From: Branchiostoma floridae
Lineage: Eukaryota > Chordata > Leptocardii > Amphioxiformes > Branchiostomatidae
Assembly: GCF_000003815.2 (NCBI RefSeq)
Contig: NC_049983.1
Span: forward strand, 20,620,552-20,684,551
DNA length: 64,000 nt
Direction: 5' to 3'
The translations under genes and the position numbers were made by a program. The notes below the pieces were generated by a model. It searched no databases. It was not told the DNA's origin and saw only the letters and a program-made list of their open reading frames with translations. Positions 59,911 to 64,000 of the stretch are shown here, one piece after another; position 1 is the stretch's first letter; each line of letters begins with the position of its first letter.

Positions 59911-61129
59911 TCATTTATTAAGAAGAGAAATAACAATTTGTTTGTAAATGTTAATAAAGGTACATTTTACAATGGAAATTTTCTACGTCATAACTAAATG
60001 TTATAAAACATTTCCTTTCTGTACTCAGAAGAGGAGCCCGCTTGTGCCATGTTCCAACATTTTATTAGGCTATTGATAGCATGTGGTCACATTTTACTGC
60101 ACATAAATAATGCAATTAATATTGTTTATGTGTCAACTTCTTCCAATACTTTAGAAATATTTAGGAAGTGAAACGAAATACATTTTTGTATTTGAAATAA
60201 GTTTGTACACACTGTAACAGATACTCATCTAATCAAATCCTCATTGTAACAATGTTTCTGTGATAAATAAAGATAAGAAAAGTCCAGTTTGGTGAAGAGT
60301 TATTATTATAATGTAAATAGTATTGTTAATAATAAATAGCTATGTTTCTCTAGTATTGGTTACCTGCCCCTATTCAGGTTTATAACACTAATGTGTCTGA
60401 GCCTTTTGTACATTAATTGGGCACTGAGGTGAATCAATATCCAAATTTGCACTAAGTTCCTCAAACCTGGGTAATAATAGCACAGAAAAAATGACCACAT
60501 TGTAAATATCAGTCAGATGATAGCACTATGAAATGAAAATCTTGTTCAGAATTCACTCTAAATTGGTTGTATGAGAAGCTATGCTACAACAGTCCCTCCC
60601 GCGATACTTATAGAACAGTCCCACAAGGAGGTCACATGACTAGTGCCCGCCATTTTGAATTGCTATAGTTAAAGTATGGTAGTATCGTCGCCGTACATTT
60701 TGACCAAAAACAGGGACTTAAAATGCTTGTAAAGCACGGAAACTCCGTACACATCAATGGGACACCATCTTGAACATGTTTGTGGCGGTAGGTTTAGGTG
60801 TCGTTGCGCGACGGCCGATATTTTTGTGGATATAGTGGGCATTCGCTAAAAAGACATTTTGCTGGGCGTTCGCTAAAAAGACCATCGAGAATCGAAAACT
60901 TTGATTTATGTCACTTCGGGTCAATGGATTGACTTGAAACTCAGGATTAATACATGGGAGCACAACGTGGACATATTCCAAGCAAAAAAAAATGAGATTC
61001 GTGCAGCGCGGACTTCTCTAGAGTGGGCGTTTGTGGGCATTCGCTAAAAAGACCATGCGTGCAAACAATTGTCCAGACAGACCAAGCTGAAGCCCTACAA
61101 CACCCTGGTCCTCTCCGTCCTCCTATATA

Positions 61130-61399
61130 CATTTATCACGCCATGCAAAAAAGAAACTGTACCATTCCTAAATAACTTTTGACAAACATTATGTCGCTAG
61201 TAGTATAGAAACAGCCAACCTGATGTATGCTAGAGTTCCCTTTAATACCTACCGTAGATTCCACTAGTACTGTATTAGCCGAAATTGTTGCAATATACCA
61301 TATATGTGTAGTATTAGACCATACCTTTTGTTGTATATACATCGCCATACATTACTAATGCAATTGTTGCGCAATAAACCATCGTATCGTATCGTATCG
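61130..61399 (+). mobile_element. 5'-truncated retroelement tail inside the LINE relic
   Basis: 270 bp ending CAATAAACC then (ATCGT)n, a 3' end like that of some LINE/SINE families. Flanked by TATATA on both sides (61124-61129, 61400-61405). Excising it joins LSVLLY to RAEAWTLT in frame. Confidence 0.75.
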
Positions 61400-61849
61400 T
61401 ATATAGGGCGGAGGCTTGGACCCTAACAAAGTCACTAGCACAAAAACTGGATGCTTTCAACACCCAGTGCCTCAGAAGGATAGAAGGCATACGTTAGCAT
61501 GACTTCATCTCCAACGAATCTATCCGCCTTACAACAAAACAGGTGCCACTCAGTGCCAGAATCGCCAAACAACGGCTGACTTTCTTAGGACATGTGGCCA
61601 GAGCAACCCCCACACAAGAGGTTATCAAACTGACAACATCTGATCCTGGTCCATCATGGAAATGTCCTAGAGGCCGCCCGAGAGGGAGATGGGAAGATCA
61701 GGTCTTCAACACACTCCAGGAGCTGGGGGTTCCCAGATCCGACTGGACTGTCCACGCCCAGTGTAGAACAACGTGGCGAGAACTGTCTGTAGCCGCCACG
61801 CATCAACATATGATGCATGCGAACGATTGATTGATTGATTGATTGATTG

Positions 61850-62379
61850 GGGGGGGGGGTGCAAACTGTAGACAATAGACGGTTCTCTCCAAACAGATAT
61901 AATCTGACGTGCCTACACGTATTAGGGAGAGGATGATGATAGAAAAAGCAAAACATTTCAAACTAGAACAGAGACGTACAAAATGACGTAAAACTACATG
62001 TACCCTATACTTGGAGATTAGTAGGAGCAATGAGAAAGGTTGGTCCCAAGTAAGTACAATGTACATATGTAGGTAAGTAACTATCTATGTACGAAAACTA
62101 ACTTCTGCCAACATAGGTAAACTTTCAAGCAAATCACACATTTGCTGTCGACATGTCGCATAGATAGCATTCTATAAACAGTAAACTAGGCCAGTCCTAG
62201 TCCGGATCAATAATTTAGTGACCCCAATCCCATTGCCCGCTAAAGGCTGTGGACATATCGGTAGCATGTAAGATGACACCGATGTAACGTGTTATTAAAA
62301 AATGATACTACTGGTGGGTAAGACGAGAACACGAATCTAATGTGCTGTGAAAATGTTGTCCATATTTCAAGGTTACAGC
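61850..62379. other. Spacer upstream of the 62380 gene
   Basis: A poly-G run at 61850-61859 follows the LINE tail, then ordinary A/T-rich DNA. May include the promoter or a 5' UTR intron of the next gene, since an acceptor-like TTACAG precedes its ATG by one base. Confidence 0.35.
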
Positions 62380-63333
62380 ATGGAGACGACCCAAACTCAG
62401 AGCAATGGTGTGCGCGATCAGACTGAGAGGATCGCCAACATAAAACAACGAATCCGTTGTAAGTAAAAGACAAAATTTTGTTTTCCTTCAGGGACAATTT
62501 TCATCACTTTTGAACTGTCAAAAGGAAAACTGTGACAGTAATTCGTCACATCTTTTGTTCATCAATTTGGGGCCACCAAGGACTCAACATATCTCTTTCT
62601 CTTTCGGTTCTCGCAAATGATGTCATGTGTGAGGATTACAAACGTATGGAACACCAACAATATGCAGGGCCAACACGACGTGATCAAAGTTTAAACTAAC
62701 TTTCTTGATTAAACCACCGAGCAAGGAGGTTGAACCGAGTGACTGTAGGCCCCACCTAATGAGCTGCATAGACTCAAGATTCCAGAGTAAACCTGAAAAC
62801 CCGTTCCTCTCCCCACAGATCGCCATACGAACAAAATCTACATCGACCTGAGGCAGGTGAGACGTTGAAACTGTACTCTGGTCGTACGTTCTGTTGTCAA
62901 GGACTGATTGCTGTATCTATCTATAGAAACAGTTGAAAAATGATTCTTACCATTCAATCTTCCCTAGCACTATACATATTACTTAGCAAATGAAGTCAGT
63001 GTAGCCTAAGGCCTAGATCTGATACAGTAACGGATTATGCGGATATTATACATACTCTCTGTTGTGCCAAAATTTATCGAAATACAACGTTTAAGGTTCA
63101 AGGTGCTGTCTATCGTGGTATCGTCTCCCACAATATGTCTTTGTTTTGTAGCGTTACGTATAAGCGGCCGCACCAGTAAGGATAGTTTACGTATTGTTGT
63201 TGTTGTTGTTTGGTCAGCGCGGCTACAATGATGATCAGGGCAAAATCGACATCGCCGATCTCATTCAGCTGGACCAATGGCACTACAATGGAACTGAGCC
63301 AATCCAAATGGCCATCGACAAGATCGGCATCGG
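62380..63333 (+). CDS. Partial gene, possibly a SAM-dependent methyltransferase (N-terminal exons)
   Basis: Exons 62380-62458, 62819-62856 and 63218-63333 join in frame to give 77 residues: METTQTQSNGVRDQTERI..., RHTNKIYIDLRQ, then RGYNDDQGKIDIADLIQLDQ and WHYNGTEPIQMAIDKIGIG. All splice sites are GT-AG and phases agree. LDQWHYNGTEPIQMAIDKIGI resembles the stretch just before the VLDxGSGxGG motif in glycine/sarcosine-type and related class I methyltransferases. That motif itself is not in the window, so the family call is a guess. The ATG lies one base after an acceptor-like TTACAG, so a non-coding first exon is likely. The gene continues past the right edge. Confidence 0.5.
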
Positions 63334-64000
63334 GTATGTATCATTTTCTGCATAGATTGACAAGACGATGTGGTTTTCTATGCTTTCGTTAGCGTGTCAC
63401 TTTACATGGGGATTTGTGAGGATACGCATAGCTGAATACAAGAAGTCTTCTGACATTATTAATATTTGACTAGACAAATAGCCTTGTCCCTTGCCTCATA
63501 TTCCATAGAAAGTATATGATAAATAAATAGACTTTTCGGAAATACATTGCTACTTGCCTTTTTTGAAAACACGCACACACCAGACGTTTTCGCCAATGCA
63601 CAACAATCAAAGAAAATTGTGTATAATCTTGTAGTTTCAGTATCATACGGGGGTGTCAAAAGTCTGGTTTATCACACCTGCCATCACATAACATACGACA
63701 CGAAAACCTAGTACAAATGTATTATCGTAGACCAAGTTAATGTTGTAGAATCTGCAGTCGGCAAAGGTCTGCAACTATACCGCAGAGGAAGAATGCCCTT
63801 TAAAACGTCGACCAACAGTTTTCAATACTTTACGTATCTGAACTATTTTTCTCACAATGTGACAAGTGTAAGAGATGTTAGTCTGTCCGCACTTGAATAC
63901 TAAATGGAATCTTTCTAGGATCCGGCGTTTGCTGTGTCTGTGTCTCTAGCATCCACAGCTTACGAGGCTGTGTTGCTAGAGTGGTGGTGAGTACAGCTTC
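63334..64000 (+). other. Intron and possible next exon at the window edge
   Basis: Several AG acceptors (for example near 63918 and 63949) and a GTGGTG|GTGAGT donor-like site near 63989 suggest a further exon at the edge. None gives a clear methyltransferase motif in the required phase, so I leave it unassigned. Confidence 0.25.

Larger units (their letters stand above)
57855..61059. mobile_element. 3.2-kb fold-back transposon inside the LINE relic
   Basis: A 3205-bp near-perfect palindrome centred near 59457. The left tip reads (GGGAG)GGTCTTTTTAGCGAATG and the right tip is its complement (CGCATGGTC...). Arms of over 1.1 kb match base for base over long stretches. The motif GTCTTTTTAGCGAA.GCCCA recurs at about 57861, 58030 and 58059 and again in inverse near the right end. 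A perfect 9-bp duplication, TGCAAACAA, flanks it (57846-57854, 61060-61068). Removing the element and one duplication copy restores the reverse-transcriptase frame exactly (WRCKQ|LSRQTK). The middle consists of tandem 51-bp units in opposite orientations. No transposase is visible. Long arms made of tandem repeats with 9-bp duplications resemble Drosophila FB elements in form. Confidence 0.92.
57321..61830 (+). pseudogene. LINE (non-LTR retrotransposon) reverse transcriptase, broken and interrupted
   Basis: Pieces at 57321-57854, 61069-61129 and 61406-61830 join into one reverse-transcriptase C-terminal region. ELCSG is followed, after a one-base frameshift near 57405, by RQGCVLAPTLFNTAIDHVMS. 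Then come MDYADDEALL (the YADD catalytic box), FNYLGSLIT and LKPYNTLVLSVLLY. The last part has AEAWTLTKS, KLDAFNTQCLRRIEGIR, LTFLGHVARA, RGRPRGRW and a C-terminus HMMHAND. A TGG-to-TAG change after GIR (about 61498) and the frameshift show it is dead. It ends in a (TTGA)n tail at 61825-61849, usual for some LINE families. Two younger insertions split it: 57855-61059 and 61130-61399. Confidence 0.88.

Noticed and set aside
58916-59921. Open frames of 114 and 123 codons with a repeating 17-residue pattern
   Set aside because: They come from 51-bp tandem repeats (17 codons) inside the fold-back element, in opposite directions, so the frame stays open by arithmetic rather than selection.
63918-63988. 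Candidate fourth exon of the gene starting at 62380
   Set aside because: Several possible acceptors; in the phase needed, none gives a recognisable continuation and one meets a stop quickly. It cannot be settled without downstream sequence.

Overview
The window reads as animal (metazoan) nuclear DNA, most probably from a lancelet (Branchiostoma-like cephalochordate). The genes have short exons, GT-AG introns and deuterostome-like proteins, and they sit in DNA full of small inverted-repeat transposons. The species is an inference and cannot be proved from sequence alone. Two 100-base N runs (1989-2088 and 57221-57320) are assembly gaps.

Layout, left to right. 1-4127 is repeat-rich DNA with a very clean hairpin MITE at 1478-1658 bearing 9-bp target duplications. 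4128-4766 (+) holds the last three exons of a short-chain dehydrogenase/reductase whose upstream exons I could not find. 6503-7075 (+) is an intronless TCTP gene with an added N-terminal signal peptide. 9135-12552 (-) is a complete three-exon Apollo/DCLRE1B-type nuclease gene (820 aa). 14025-23495 (+) is a complete 12-exon glucose-6-phosphate dehydrogenase gene (580 aa from the first ATG; 515 aa from a second in-frame ATG). 27392-52079 (-) is a complete 12-exon ceramide kinase gene (539 aa) with very large introns. From 52080 to about 62300 the DNA is intergenic and mobile: a TA-flanked inverted-repeat element, a broken LINE reverse transcriptase, and a 3.2-kb fold-back element inserted inside that reverse transcriptase. 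62380 to the end (+) carries the first exons of a gene that leaves the window, possibly a methyltransferase.

Apollo and G6PD are head to head across about 1.47 kb, so they may share promoter sequence. G6PD and CERK converge tail to tail across about 3.9 kb. No operon-like link exists; functions are independent: telomere/crosslink DNA repair, pentose-phosphate NADPH supply, and ceramide-1-phosphate synthesis.

The points I consider most worth following are: the signal-peptide TCTP with a new N-glycosylation sequon; a predicted N-myristoylated N-terminal extension on G6PD; a PIP-box and SIM-like motif in the Apollo tail; and a fold-back transposon built of 51-bp tandem units rich in splice-donor-like sites, whose boundaries are fixed exactly by the in-frame reverse transcriptase it interrupts.
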